A stretch of 62,579 nt of DNA from Lachnospiraceae bacterium (GCA_021201665.1 JAJQEO010000022.1:1-62579), one strand, 5' to 3'. Shown: positions 34,651-44,343, counted from the stretch's first letter. Numbers and translations are program-made. The notes: generated by a model not told the origin, from the letters alone.

Positions 34651-35021
34651 TGCCTGCCGGTATTTATGCTCATGGGACAACTGGTCAGGCAGCGATGGCA
34701 GCCAGCTTCCCTTTTGGCATCTCGTGATTTATGCTCACGAGGCAGCAGGTCAGGCAGCCGGAGCCATATGGAATTGGAAACAGACGGACAGGCGGACGAA
34801 GATCTGCCTGTCCTCATGTCTGTAAATGGGAATGTGGGAAAATACGATATGGGCCTTTTACGAAGAATGTCCAAAAAGCGACACTGAATTTTTCAGGTAC
34901 ATAAAATAAAAATGATTTCCTGCGCATAATTTCGGATCCGGTTTATCCGGCTCGGGGAAATGTGGCTAAAGGAAATATCGAATTTTCAGAAGGGAAATAG
35001 AAAAGAGGAGAATAAAGAAAA
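34651..35021. other. Gene-free gap after glmM
   Basis: It contains an imperfect direct duplication of about 50 bp (TATTTATGCTCA / TGATTTATGCTCA, each followed by GGTCAGGCAGC) and a GC hairpin GGACAGGC (34786-34793) / GCCTGTCC (34806-34813) without a T-run, the likely glmM transcript end. No gene seen. Confidence 0.55.
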
Positions 35022-36749
35022 ATGGAGCACAAATGGAAACGCCTGCTGAGCTATTACGGACCGTATCTGGGACTGTTTCTCTCGGATATGTTCTTTGCGA
35101 TACTCGGGGGCGCGGTGACACTGGCGATCCCTCTGATCGTCCGCTATATCACCTACAATGTCATACAGCTGCCGTCTGCGGAGGCGATCCCGATCATCAC
35201 CAGGCTGGGCGCCGCCATGCTGGTGATGGTAGCGGTGGAATGCTTTTGCAATTTTTATATTGGCTATTACGGACATGTCATGGGCGCTAGGATTGAGCAC
35301 GACATGCGCGCTGAGATTTTCGGCCACTACCAGAAGCTGTCCTTTACGTATTACGACAACCACCAGACCGGCCAGATGCTTTCCCGCATCACGGCGGATT
35401 TGTTTGACATCAGCGAGCTGCTGCACCACGGGCCGGAGGACGTCGTGATTTCCCTGATCAAGCTGGTCGGCTCCTTTGTGATCCTTCTGCAGATCAACTG
35501 GAAGCTGACAGCAGTGACCTATCTGTTTATTCCGTTCATCGCCGCCTATGCGCTGTATCTGAATAAAAAGATGAAGGCCGCGTATAAGGAAAACCGCCGC
35601 CGGATGGCGGATATCAACGGGCAGATCGAGGACAGCCTTTCCGGGATCCGTGTGGTCAAATCCTTCGGAAACGAGCACATGGAGGAGGAAAAGTTTCATG
35701 TCGGCAACGAGCGCTTCGTCGGGGCGAAAAAGCTCAGCTATAAATACATGGCGCTGTATAATTCCGGTCTGGGCGTGATGACGACTCTGGTGACGATCGT
35801 TGTGCTGCTTGTCGGCGCAGGTCTGATCACGGCCGGCCTGATGGCGATCGCGGATCTGGTGACCTTCCTTCTGTACATCAATAACTTCACGGATCCGATC
35901 AAAAAGCTGATCACGCTGACGGAGCAGTTTCAGAATGGGTTTTCCGGATATGAACGGTTTCTGGAGGTCATGGATATCGAGCCGGATATCAAGGACGCGC
36001 CGGACGCGGTCAGTGTGGACAAGGCCAAAGGCGACATCCGCTTTAAAAACGTGTCCTTCAAATACGAAGAAGGACAGGATACGGTACTCAGCCATATTGA
36101 TCTGACTGTTAAGGCCGGAGACTACCTGGCAATCGTAGGCGCTTCGGGCGGCGGCAAGACAACGCTGTGCAGCCTGATCCCCCGCTTCTACGATGTGGAC
36201 AGCGGCGAGATTTTGCTGGACGGCCAGGATATCCGGAAAATAAAGCTGGCGGATCTGCGCAGACAGATCGGCATTGTCCAGCAGGATGTATATCTGTTTA
36301 CGGAAAATATCATGGAAAATATCCGTTACGGCAGACCGGACGCGACCGACGAGGAGGTCATCGAGGCGGCAAAGCTGGCGAATGCGCATGAATTCATCAT
36401 GCGGCTGCCGGACGGTTATCATACAGACATCGGACAGCGCGGCGTGAAGCTCTCCGGCGGTCAGAAGCAGCGCCTCTCGATCGCACGTGTTTTCCTGAAA
36501 AATCCGCCGATCCTGATTTTTGACGAGGCGACCTCCGCACTCGACAACGAGAGCGAGCGGATTGTGCAGCAATCTCTCGAAAAGCTGGCAAAGGGACGCA
36601 CGACCTTCGTTATCGCGCACCGCCTGTCGACGATTCGCAACGCCCAGAAAATTCTGGTTCTTACATCAAAGGGGATTGAAGAGCAGGGAACACACGAGGA
36701 ACTGCTCGCGAAAAACGGAGTTTACACGAAATTGTACGAAAACCGGTAG
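35022..36749 (+). CDS. ABC exporter, fused membrane and ATPase domains
   Basis: A half-size ABC exporter of 575 aa. The N-terminal six-helix domain begins YYGPYLGLFLSDMFFAIL and includes the coupling-helix region RRRMADINGQIEDSLSGIRV. The ATPase domain has Walker A GASGGGKTT (about residue 373), Q-loop QQDVYLFTENIMENI, signature LSGGQKQR and Walker B ILIFDEATSALD. It would function as a homodimer or with a partner not present here. The cargo (lipid, peptide or drug) cannot be predicted. AGAGGAG precedes the ATG. The LacI gene ends only 5 bp after its stop, convergent. Confidence 0.94.
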   Translation: MEHKWKRLLSYYGPYLGLFLSDMFFAILGGAVTLAIPLIVRYITYNVIQLPSAEAIPIITRLGAAMLVMVAVECFCNFYIGYYGHVMGARIEHDMRAEIFGHYQKLSFTYYDNHQTGQMLSRITADLFDISELLHHGPEDVVISLIKLVGSFVILLQINWKLTAVTYLFIPFIAAYALYLNKKMKAAYKENRRRMADINGQIEDSLSGIRVVKSFGNEHMEEEKFHVGNERFVGAKKLSYKYMALYNSGLGVMTTLVTIVVLLVGAGLITAGLMAIADLVTFLLYINNFTDPIKKLITLTEQFQNGFSGYERFLEVMDIEPDIKDAPDAVSVDKAKGDIRFKNVSFKYEEGQDTVLSHIDLTVKAGDYLAIVGASGGGKTTLCSLIPRFYDVDSGEILLDGQDIRKIKLADLRRQIGIVQQDVYLFTENIMENIRYGRPDATDEEVIEAAKLANAHEFIMRLPDGYHTDIGQRGVKLSGGQKQRLSIARVFLKNPPILIFDEATSALDNESERIVQQSLEKLAKGRTTFVIAHRLSTIRNAQKILVLTSKGIEEQGTHEELLAKNGVYTKLYENR

Positions 36750-36754
36750 GATTT

Positions 36755-37861
36755 TCAGCAGCTCTCCCGTATGACGAGCCGGCTGGGGAACTCTACGCGG
36801 ACATTCTCTGTGTGTCCCTTTTCCATGCGGTCCAGGAGCAGCTTTACGGCGGCTTTTCCCATGTCCTCGTGCGGGATGTGTACCGTGGTCAGGGATGGAG
36901 TGGCTTCTGCTGCCTCCCGGATATCGTCAATCGAAATCAGCGCGGGCATCGCCCGCGTTTTTCTGTGCACAGCCGCCTGATATTCCTGCCACCCCTGCAG
37001 CGCGCCGATGGCGGTAGCGTCATTGGCGCAGAAAATTGCCTCCACCGGATGTTCGGCTTGTGTCAGCAGCTTCTTCATAGCTGCGCAGCCGCTTCTGGCC
37101 GTCTGATCAGTCGGAATAATATTGGCATAATCCAGCGGAAGATCATTTCGGATCATCGTGTCGCAATATCCCACATACCGGTCCTCGTAGGAACAGTCGC
37201 CGATATACCCGATGCGTCGGAAGCCTTTGCGGATCAGATAGTCTACTGCGTGCACTGCGGCAGTTCTTCCATCACAGATAATCTCATCTACCTCAAACTG
37301 TGTCGGGTTGCGGCTGATGGAGACAATGTTTTTGCTGATCATTCGTAATTTTTTAAGTGTCTCCGGACTGCAGCGCCCGAGGATGATGTATCCGTCCGCG
37401 GAGTCTGTTTTGGGATAAATCTCATGCGGAGCGAGTTTGGCAACGTCCCCGGAATCATTCTCATTACCCCTGAAATCACTCCCGACACCCCCTGCTTTGT
37501 CTTTGCGCCCGGCATTGCTTTGTACTGCTTCCAGAGAACAGACGCCGCTGAGCGTGCAGCCGCATGCAAAGGCTTCCTGTTCGACGCTGCGGTATAATTC
37601 CCGGAAAAACGGATCGTCGTCCAGAGAACTGAATCGCTCAAGGATCACGGCAAGATTCCTTGCCAGGACCGGCCTGCCGGTCACCTTTCCCATCTTTAGG
37701 TTTCGCGCACTTTCATTGGGTATATAGCGAATTTCCTCCGCTGCCTTCCAGATTCGGTCCTTAAGCTCTTCTGAGGCACAATTGTAATCCCGGTTATTTA
37801 AAACTCTTGAAACGGTTGATACCGAGACACCGGTCATTTCTGCTATTTTTTTCAGAGACAT
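36755..37861 (-). CDS. LacI-family regulator, divergent from the SsuABC-like importer
   Basis: The N-terminus MSLKKIAEMTGVSVSTVSRV is a textbook LacI helix-turn-helix, followed by the hinge IPNESARNLKMGK and a sugar-binding-protein-like domain ending ITSLTTVHIPHEDMG-type sequence. At 368 aa it exceeds the usual 330-340 because of a hydrophilic insert (about residues 115-150, SNAGRKDKAGGVGSDFRGNE). Two identical 15-bp boxes CGTGAAAACGTTTGC, at 37928 and 38159, lie in the divergent intergenic region and the next gene's start, so autoregulation and control of 38126-41302 are likely. Confidence 0.9.
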   Translation of the reverse strand: MSLKKIAEMTGVSVSTVSRVLNNRDYNCASEELKDRIWKAAEEIRYIPNESARNLKMGKVTGRPVLARNLAVILERFSSLDDDPFFRELYRSVEQEAFACGCTLSGVCSLEAVQSNAGRKDKAGGVGSDFRGNENDSGDVAKLAPHEIYPKTDSADGYIILGRCSPETLKKLRMISKNIVSISRNPTQFEVDEIICDGRTAAVHAVDYLIRKGFRRIGYIGDCSYEDRYVGYCDTMIRNDLPLDYANIIPTDQTARSGCAAMKKLLTQAEHPVEAIFCANDATAIGALQGWQEYQAAVHRKTRAMPALISIDDIREAAEATPSLTTVHIPHEDMGKAAVKLLLDRMEKGHTENVRVEFPSRLVIRESC

Positions 37862-37927
37862 CTCTATTATCTCCTTAGTTTGGCTGATTACCCTGACACT
37901 TGTCAGAACTGTGAAGATGGGTACCAG

Positions 37928-37942
37928 CGTGAAAACGTTTGC
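37928..37942. promoter_or_regulatory. LacI/CcpA-type operator box 1
   Basis: CGTGAAAACGTTTGC fits the TG-N-AA-N-CG consensus of LacI-family/cre operators. It lies 67 bp upstream of the divergent LacI start. Confidence 0.7.
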
Positions 37943-38125
37943 GTAAAAAAAGCTTTTCTAATTGACCTTCTTCGTGTAAGATACAGCTATTATAGAGAGG
38001 ATTGAGGGAAAAAACAAGGATTTTTTCAGATATTCAAAAAGGGAGAAAAAACTGAAAAACGCTGAAAAGGTTGAAAAATGCAGAAAATCAACTGAAAAAT
38101 AATTACAAAGAAAGGCGGAAACAGC

Positions 38126-39565
38126 ATGAAGTATGCAAGCTGCAGCAGAGAAAACGGACGTGAAAACGTTTGCACATTCGTTGGCGCAAACATTGACACA
38201 AGCACTGACAAAGTCACAGGCACAGCCAGTGACATAAACCCCGGCTCAGTTACAGGCAGAGAAATTGACACAAACCCCGGCTCAGCCACAGGCAGAGGCA
38301 GTGACATAAACCCCGGCTCAGCCACAGGCAGAGACAGTGACACAAACACTGGCACAGCCACAGGCAGAGACAGTGACATAAATCCTGGCAGAGTCATGGA
38401 TACCAATGTCGGTATAAAGGCTGGCAGAGGAGGGAGAAGGCTGAGGAAGGCCTGGATGATTATGCTTATGGCGGCGGCTCTTGGCCTGACCGGCTGCGGA
38501 TCCGGGGACGGGAGTTCCACATCCGGAAGTGACACGAGCTCCACATCTGGAAGCGATACGAGCTCTACTTCTGGAAGTGACGCAGAGGGCACATCCGGAA
38601 GTGACACAGATACTACATCCGGAAGTGATGCAAAAACGGAAACGGTCGAGGTCCGGATGGCCTATTTTCCTAACATTACACATGCCCAGGCGCTGGTAAT
38701 GAAGAATGAGGGAAGCCTGGAGGAGGCGCTTGGAGACGGGTATGAGGTTTCCTGGACTTCTTTTACAGCAGGCTCTTCTGAGGTGGAAGCGCTGTTCGCG
38801 CAGGAGATTGATATCGGATATATCGGACCGGTGCCGGCGATCAACGGAAATGTGAAATCAGACGGAGACGTCATCGTAATCGCCAACGCGTCGGACGCGG
38901 GCGCTGTGCTGGTGGCTGCGGCGGATTCCGGCATTTCTTCCGTAGAAGATCTGGACGGGAAGACAGTGGCGATCCCGCAGGTGGGAAATACGCAGCACCT
39001 GTGCCTGCTCAACCTGCTCTCCCAGAATGATCTTTCCCCGGTCTCGTCGGGCGGTACGGTGGAGGTTGTGGCAGTGGACAATTCGAACCTCCAGAACATG
39101 TTTGACCAGGGAAGTGTGGACGCCGCGCTGGTGCCGGAGCCGTGGGGTACCATCCTGACCGCTTCGGATAATGTGGAGCTGGTGCTGGATTATCAGGATA
39201 TCTATTATTCCGGAAATTATCCAGTTGCGGTTATCGTGGTGCGCAAGGATTTTCTGGAAGAATATCCGGAGGTAGTTGAGACCTTTTTGCAGGTACACAT
39301 CGACACGACCGATGCGATTAACGCAGATCTGGACGGCTCAGTCGACGCGATGATCGAGGAGATCAACAATGTCACCGGGAACACTTATGAGAAGGATGTG
39401 ATTCTGAGCTCCTTCTCGCGCACGACGGTCACCGTGGAACTCAATGAAGAGGCTCTGCTTGAATTTGCGGATGTCTCCCTGGCGGAAGGCTTTATTGACG
39501 AGCTGCCCGATGATTCACTGGTTGATCTCTCCATTCTGGAAGGGCTGCTGGATGACGAAAGCTGA
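38126..39565 (+). CDS. SsuA/TauA-like substrate-binding lipoprotein with long repetitive pre-signal region
   Basis: The mature domain (from VEVRMAYFPNITHAQALVMK) is an NMT1/SsuA-type binding protein (TVAIPQVGNTQHLCLLNLLS, DAALVPEPWGTIL) for sulfonate-, nitrate- or thiamine-precursor-type ligands. The lipoprotein signal peptide is RKAWMIMLMAAALGLTGC, but it starts only near residue 105. It is preceded by about 90 residues encoded by 36-bp tandem repeats (DINPGSATGRDS pattern). AAAGGCGG at 38111-38118 supports ATG 38126; ATG 38396 (residue 91) would give a normal lipoprotein but has a poor ribosome site. After the lipid Cys comes a TSGSD-repeat spacer. Forms an operon with the next two genes. 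Confidence 0.85.
   Translation: MKYASCSRENGRENVCTFVGANIDTSTDKVTGTASDINPGSVTGREIDTNPGSATGRGSDINPGSATGRDSDTNTGTATGRDSDINPGRVMDTNVGIKAGRGGRRLRKAWMIMLMAAALGLTGCGSGDGSSTSGSDTSSTSGSDTSSTSGSDAEGTSGSDTDTTSGSDAKTETVEVRMAYFPNITHAQALVMKNEGSLEEALGDGYEVSWTSFTAGSSEVEALFAQEIDIGYIGPVPAINGNVKSDGDVIVIANASDAGAVLVAAADSGISSVEDLDGKTVAIPQVGNTQHLCLLNLLSQNDLSPVSSGGTVEVVAVDNSNLQNMFDQGSVDAALVPEPWGTILTASDNVELVLDYQDIYYSGNYPVAVIVVRKDFLEEYPEVVETFLQVHIDTTDAINADLDGSVDAMIEEINNVTGNTYEKDVILSSFSRTTVTVELNEEALLEFADVSLAEGFIDELPDDSLVDLSILEGLLDDES
38159..38173. promoter_or_regulatory. LacI/CcpA-type operator box 2, within the SsuA-like reading frame
   Basis: CGTGAAAACGTTTGC, identical to the box at 37928, 231 bp (about 22 turns) away. 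Its position inside codons 12-16 argues that this part of the gene may act as regulatory DNA. Confidence 0.65.
38231..38399 (+). repeat. 36-bp tandem repeats at the start of the SsuA-like gene
   Basis: Units start at 38231, 38267, 38303, 38339 and (partial) 38375, each beginning GACA(T/C)AAA and ending AGGCAGAG. The period is exact and frame-neutral. Confidence 0.9.
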
Positions 39566-39612
39566 TAATTACTTTAAAATACTTTATTATATGATTGCAT
39601 GAGGAAGAAAAC

Positions 39613-40392
39613 ATGTCATTAGAATTGAAAAACATCGCGAAATCTTTTTCGAACACCACTTCTTCCGCAAAGGAGACCCTGAAGGATATTTCCCTGACAG
39701 TAAACGACGGGGAGTTTGTCTGTATCGTGGGGCCGTCCGGCTGCGGGAAATCGACTTTGCTGAATATCATCGCCGGGCTGGACGCGCCGACCGCCGGGGA
39801 GCTTCTTGTGAACGGAAAAAAAGTGACCGGTCCCGGCGCGGACCGGGTCATGATGTTCCAGGAACACGCGCTGTATCCGTGGCTGAATGTGATCGATAAT
39901 GTCCGGTTTGGCATGAAGCTGGCGGGTGTTGCGAAGGACGAGCAGGACCGCCGGGCCGAGAAATACCTGAAAATGGTGAAACTGTGGGAATTCCGAGACT
40001 ACCGGATTCATGAAATTTCGGGAGGCATGAAGCAGCGGACGGCCCTTGCCCGGGCTCTCTGCCTGAACAGTCCCATCCTTTTGATGGACGAGCCCTTTTC
40101 CGCGCTGGACAAGCAGACGACCAACAAGCTGCGCTCCGACCTGGAGCAGATCTGGGAGGAGACGAAAAAGACCGTTCTCTTTGTGACTCATAGTGTCGAG
40201 GAGGCCGTTTTCCTGGCAGACCGGATCGTGGTGCTTTCCGACAACCCGGGCTGTATTAAAGAAGTATTTACGATCAGCCTCCCCCGCCCGCGCCAGATTG
40301 ACTCGCCGGAATTTTTGTCAGCGCGGCACCAGATTTTATCGTGCGTAGAGAAGGAGGTGGAGAAGTTTGCAAAAGAAGAATATGACCAGTGA
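39613..40392 (+). CDS. ABC transporter ATPase, SsuB/TauB-like
   Basis: A 259-aa ATPase: Walker A GPSGCGKST (about 38-46), Q-loop MMFQEHALYPW, signature SGGMKQR, Walker B ILLMDEPFSALD and switch His in VTHSVEEA. These match the nitrate/sulfonate/taurine (NitT/TauT) ATPase group. ATG 39613 follows GAGGAAG at 39601-39607. It is encoded between the binding protein and the permease, and its 3' end overlaps the permease gene by 26 bp. Confidence 0.94.
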   Translation: MSLELKNIAKSFSNTTSSAKETLKDISLTVNDGEFVCIVGPSGCGKSTLLNIIAGLDAPTAGELLVNGKKVTGPGADRVMMFQEHALYPWLNVIDNVRFGMKLAGVAKDEQDRRAEKYLKMVKLWEFRDYRIHEISGGMKQRTALARALCLNSPILLMDEPFSALDKQTTNKLRSDLEQIWEETKKTVLFVTHSVEEAVFLADRIVVLSDNPGCIKEVFTISLPRPRQIDSPEFLSARHQILSCVEKEVEKFAKEEYDQ

Positions 40393-41302
40393 AAACTCAC
40401 CGCAGGAGAAGAGTACGACTAATGAAAATAAACCGCAAAAGAGCAGTCTGGCAGGAACTGCCGTTGAAAAAAATATGACCGGAGGCGGCACCGTCTGGAA
40501 AAATGCTTCGTTGAAAAAAGCACTCAGCGAGAATACGGGCTTTCGAATTCTCACCTGCATCTGCTTTTACATCCTCCTCGTCCTGCTGTGGCAGGCTATT
40601 TACACGCTGGGAACCGGGATACTCGGCTGGTGGAAATCCTACGCGATGCCATCCCCGACCGGAGTTATAAAAAGTCTGGAAAAGCTGATTAAAAACGGCA
40701 CACTTTGGCAGGCTGTGATTTACAGCCTGAGGCGGGTGCTGATCGGATTTGTGATGGCACTGCTGATCGGGACAGTATTGGGACTTCTGATCTCTGCTTC
40801 CGCTTTTTTGAACCGCTGCCTGAAACCCCTGATGAACGGCTTGCAGTCGCTTCCGAGCGTCTGCTGGGTGCCGTTCGCGATTCTGTGGTTCGGCCTGGAT
40901 GAAAGCGCGGTTTTGTTTGTGGTGGTGATCGGCTCCACCTTCAGCGTAGCCCTCGCGATTGAGAACGCCATCGCCCAGGTGCCGCCGATCTACAAAAGGG
41001 CGGCGGCGACGATGGGAGCAAATCAATTCCAGATGTATACACGCGTGATTTTCCCGGCAGCTCTGCCAGGCTTCCTCGCAGGCTTAAGACAGTCGTGGTC
41101 CTTTGCCTGGAGAGCTCTGATGTCCGGCGAGGTAATGTCGGCCTATGTCGGCCTTGGCTATTCTCTGATGGCAGGCCGGGACATGGCAGACATCAACCAG
41201 GTGACGGCAGTGATGCTGGTCATCATCGTGATCGGAATCCTCATAGACCGCTGCGTATTTTCCTCGCTGGAGAGACGGATACAGAAGAGCAGGGGGCTGT
41301 GA
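40367..41302 (+). CDS. ABC transporter permease, SsuC/TauC-like
   Basis: TTG at 40367 is chosen as start because AGGAGG (40352-40357) is 9 bp upstream; ATG 40382 is the alternative. The product has six membrane helices and the NitT/TauT docking loop PPIYKRAAATMGANQFQMYT (about 205-224). An unusual hydrophilic N-terminal extension of about 55 residues (NSPQEKSTTNENKPQKSS and following) precedes the first helix. Completes an SsuABC/TauABC-type importer, possibly for sulfonates or a vitamin precursor. Confidence 0.92.
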   Translation: MQKKNMTSENSPQEKSTTNENKPQKSSLAGTAVEKNMTGGGTVWKNASLKKALSENTGFRILTCICFYILLVLLWQAIYTLGTGILGWWKSYAMPSPTGVIKSLEKLIKNGTLWQAVIYSLRRVLIGFVMALLIGTVLGLLISASAFLNRCLKPLMNGLQSLPSVCWVPFAILWFGLDESAVLFVVVIGSTFSVALAIENAIAQVPPIYKRAAATMGANQFQMYTRVIFPAALPGFLAGLRQSWSFAWRALMSGEVMSAYVGLGYSLMAGRDMADINQVTAVMLVIIVIGILIDRCVFSSLERRIQKSRGL

Positions 41303-41319
41303 GTGATTATTATTCAGAA

Positions 41320-41358
41320 TGACAGATAAGGATTAATGAATAACGCTATCTGTGTTCA
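41320..41358. terminator. Hairpin between the importer and the histidine kinase gene
   Basis: ACAGATA (41322-41328) / TATCTGT with a loop of about 20 nt, between convergent genes. A weak T-run makes it a tentative bidirectional terminator. Confidence 0.35.
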
Positions 41359-41453
41359 TCCTTGATTTGCCATGCATTGCGAGACAAATTTCATAAAAAC
41401 ATAAAATATAAGGGATAATAAGAACTATCGGCTGTCTGCATCGTACGCGACTC

Positions 41454-43241
41454 TCAGCCATTGATGGCACTGCCCGCGCAGGGGAACCTTACAATAGCCT
41501 TGAACAGGTCGCCATCGGTCTCGATCTCGAACTGACCGCCCTGCAGCTCCGTAAAATTCTTTACTATCGCCAGGCCAAGCCCGCTGCCTTCCGTATTTCT
41601 GGCTTTGTCTCCGCGCACGAACCGCTCGGTCCAGGAGGCGGTATCCTCACTGTCGAGTTCCTCGGCGGAAGTATTTTTGACGGTGATCACTGCCTCCTTT
41701 GCGTCTGTGTCATATTCCAGCTGCACCCAGGCGCGTGTCCCGGCGAGTGCATACTTGGAGACATTGACGAGAAGATTTTCGAGGATACGGTAGGTTTTTT
41801 CGGGATCCAGGTTTAGGAGGATGCGTTCATCTGGCGTCAGCACCCTGCAGTCGATCCCTGCGGCAGCCAACAGCTCTGCCTGCTCGGAGACGGCCTGGCG
41901 GACCATTTCTCCTAGATCCACCTGACTTTTTTTGACTTCCATATCACCGCTGGCGGCCTTGCTCACTTCAAATAAGTCCTCGATCAGCTTTTTGAGCCGC
42001 TCGGATTTGCGGTCCAGGATTTCGATATAGGAGCGGCGTTCCTCCTCGGAGATGGATTCGTCCTTCAGAAGGTTGACATAAGTAATAATCGCGGTCAATG
42101 GCGTTTTCAGGTCGTGCGAGACGTTCGTGACCAGCTCTGTTTTCATGGCCTGACTGCGGGTTTCCTTCACAACAGCTGTCCGGAATCCGTACCGGATGTC
42201 GGAGAGTGCGTCCGCGATCGGCTCAAACACGCCGGAATCCTCCGGTATGTCGGCTTTGAGATTGCCTTCCGCCATCTGCCGCGCCGCCTCCAGCAGAGCA
42301 AGGAATTGCTTTTTTGCCCGGTTTACATATTTTCGAAGGACAAAAAACAGGACGGCCGAATAGACGGCGAGAATGAGGAAGCACCAGAAGAAGCACCGAA
42401 ATGCATCTCTTCGGTAGCAGAGCAACAGATCTCCAAAAAGAGTGTACGCGCAGAACTGACTGATGATAAACAGAATCAGGAAATTGCACGAGACAAGCTT
42501 TATCAGCCAGCGGTCGCTTTGACTGTCCAGACGGATGGTGGTCAGTTCGCGCCAGAATTGCTTTGCACTGCGCACAATGGCGGAAAGGATGCGGGCGCCA
42601 TTGCGGATGCAGAAGAAGTTTTCGCGGATATAGGCGAGGACTCCCCTATCCAGCATTTGCAGCAGGGACAGACAGGAGAGCAGCCAGACTCCGTAAAACA
42701 CCAGCAGGATGAGAAAATCAAAGCCGAGCACGTAAAAGTAGCCGCTGCCTGACGCATAATCAAAGCAAAGCTCGCTGGCGAACACCGGCAGATAAAACCC
42801 CACAGGAATCATTACAAAAGCCAGCTCTGCAGGATATCCCTGCACGAGAGGACTTTCCCTGCGCAGCCGGTGAAGCGCCGGTATGGCAAACGCGCCAAGC
42901 ACAAGAACAGCGAGTGCGATCAGGCAGACCATGCCGGTAGTATCCTGGATTTCTGCCCGGATCCCCTGATACTCGTAAGTATTACTTACCCAGAGATCTC
43001 TGGCGTATAAAAAATTCATCATCGTGGCTCCCGTACATGAAATCAGGAGTGCTGTGATCCAGACAGAGGCCTTTAACCGTGAGAAAAATTCCCTGAGGCC
43101 GCCGCGTTTTACGGATGAACCGGAGGCGGCTGCTCCGGAGCTTTGCGCACCATCAGACTGCCCGGCATTTGCCTCGGTGCTTTTGGAGGTCTGTGCCCCC
43201 GTGCCTTCTGTTTCCGCATGTTCTTTTTCGTTTGTAATCAT
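41454..43241 (-). CDS. Sensor histidine kinase
   Basis: From ATG 43241 the product is 595 aa. A Glu/Ser/Ala-rich cytoplasmic N-terminus of about 45 residues is followed by six predicted membrane helices, a HAMP-like linker, the H-box NVSHDLKTPLT (phospho-acceptor His376), N-box ENLLVNVSKYAL and G-box GSGLGLAI. The ATPase Asn box is slightly unusual (NVSKYA in place of NAxKYS). The upstream in-frame TTG at 43274 lies inside the response regulator gene and is less likely. Pairs with the response regulator 7 bp upstream. The multi-helix sensor suggests a membrane or cell-envelope signal. Confidence 0.93.
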   Translation of the reverse strand: MITNEKEHAETEGTGAQTSKSTEANAGQSDGAQSSGAAASGSSVKRGGLREFFSRLKASVWITALLISCTGATMMNFLYARDLWVSNTYEYQGIRAEIQDTTGMVCLIALAVLVLGAFAIPALHRLRRESPLVQGYPAELAFVMIPVGFYLPVFASELCFDYASGSGYFYVLGFDFLILLVFYGVWLLSCLSLLQMLDRGVLAYIRENFFCIRNGARILSAIVRSAKQFWRELTTIRLDSQSDRWLIKLVSCNFLILFIISQFCAYTLFGDLLLCYRRDAFRCFFWCFLILAVYSAVLFFVLRKYVNRAKKQFLALLEAARQMAEGNLKADIPEDSGVFEPIADALSDIRYGFRTAVVKETRSQAMKTELVTNVSHDLKTPLTAIITYVNLLKDESISEEERRSYIEILDRKSERLKKLIEDLFEVSKAASGDMEVKKSQVDLGEMVRQAVSEQAELLAAAGIDCRVLTPDERILLNLDPEKTYRILENLLVNVSKYALAGTRAWVQLEYDTDAKEAVITVKNTSAEELDSEDTASWTERFVRGDKARNTEGSGLGLAIVKNFTELQGGQFEIETDGDLFKAIVRFPCAGSAING

Positions 43242-43248
43242 TTCATCT

Positions 43249-43959
43249 TCACTGTTTCTCAATTTTGTATCCAATTCCCCACACCACCTTTAAATATTTT
43301 GGCTTTTTTGGATCCACTTCGATTTTGATTCGGATATTTCGAATGTGGACCATGATTGTCTCGGTTGAAATCGCCCGCTCATTCCAGACACGCTCATATA
43401 TTTCCTCTGCCGGAAACACGCGCCCCGGGCTGCTCATCAGCAGAGCCAGGATTTTGAACTCAATCGGCGTCAGGGTGACCGGTTCGCCGTCCACCCGCAC
43501 TTCTACGGTATCGGTGTTCAGCTCCAGGCCGCCGTTTACGTAGATATGTGGCTGTTGCTGCTGCCGGGCATCCTGTGCCAGCTTCAGATAGCGCGAATAC
43601 CGCCGCAGCTGCGAGCTGACACGGGCCAGCAGCTCCATCGGCGAAAACGGTTTTGTGACATAATCATCCGCGCCGAAATTCAGGCCGGTCACCTTGTCGA
43701 TCTCTTCCGATTTCGCAGAGAGCATGATGACGGGAAAGTCATATTTTTCACGGAGCTTCATCGTCATCGTGATCCCGTCCATTACTGGCATCATGATATC
43801 CACGATCGCCAGATGGATTTCCTCATTCTCCAACACGCGCAGGCCTTCGCGCCCATTGGCCGCCTTAAAAACGGTATATCCCTGGTTGCTCAGATAAATG
43901 CCGATACCGTCACGGATATCGCGGTCGTCCTCGACGACGAGAATATGATAGGAAGCCAT
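43249..43959 (-). CDS. OmpR-family response regulator
   Basis: The 236-aa product has a receiver domain (acidic pocket EDD at 10-12, phospho-acceptor Asp54 in VDIMMP, Thr/Ser and Lys of the switch in MLSAKS and TKPFSP) and a C-terminal winged helix (TPIEFKILALLMSSPGRVFP, then YLKVVWGIGYKIEKQ). The start is ATG 43959 with GGAGGG upstream; a longer frame to 44010 exists but has no ribosome site. It is followed directly by its histidine kinase, so they are co-transcribed. Confidence 0.95.
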   Translation of the reverse strand: MASYHILVVEDDRDIRDGIGIYLSNQGYTVFKAANGREGLRVLENEEIHLAIVDIMMPVMDGITMTMKLREKYDFPVIMLSAKSEEIDKVTGLNFGADDYVTKPFSPMELLARVSSQLRRYSRYLKLAQDARQQQQPHIYVNGGLELNTDTVEVRVDGEPVTLTPIEFKILALLMSSPGRVFPAEEIYERVWNERAISTETIMVHIRNIRIKIEVDPKKPKYLKVVWGIGYKIEKQ

Positions 43960-44343
43960 AAAACCCTCCGTGTATTTTACGAATGCGCCGCAGAAATAAG
44001 TCAGCCGCATTATGAGCGGTTATTTCTGCTTTGTAATGTAACAGTCCAAACGAAAGAAGCAGCGGAACTCTCTTTAAAGAATTTCAAAAGAGAATCTGAA
44101 GATTTTCGAAAAAAAGAAAAACGCGTGGATCTTATGTGGGGCAAAAACACGCGCAGCGGATTTCTTCAGAGCCTTAGTTTATGTCCCTACAGTATCACAC
44201 GAATCTTTTTTCCGCAATCATAAAATCAATTGGGCATGGGAATACAGGACGAATATAGACTGTTGACTTTCCGCGGCCAGGGAACTAAAATAAAAACGAT
44301 CATTTTCATGTCGTGACGATACCCGAAAAATGGGTTTGTCATT

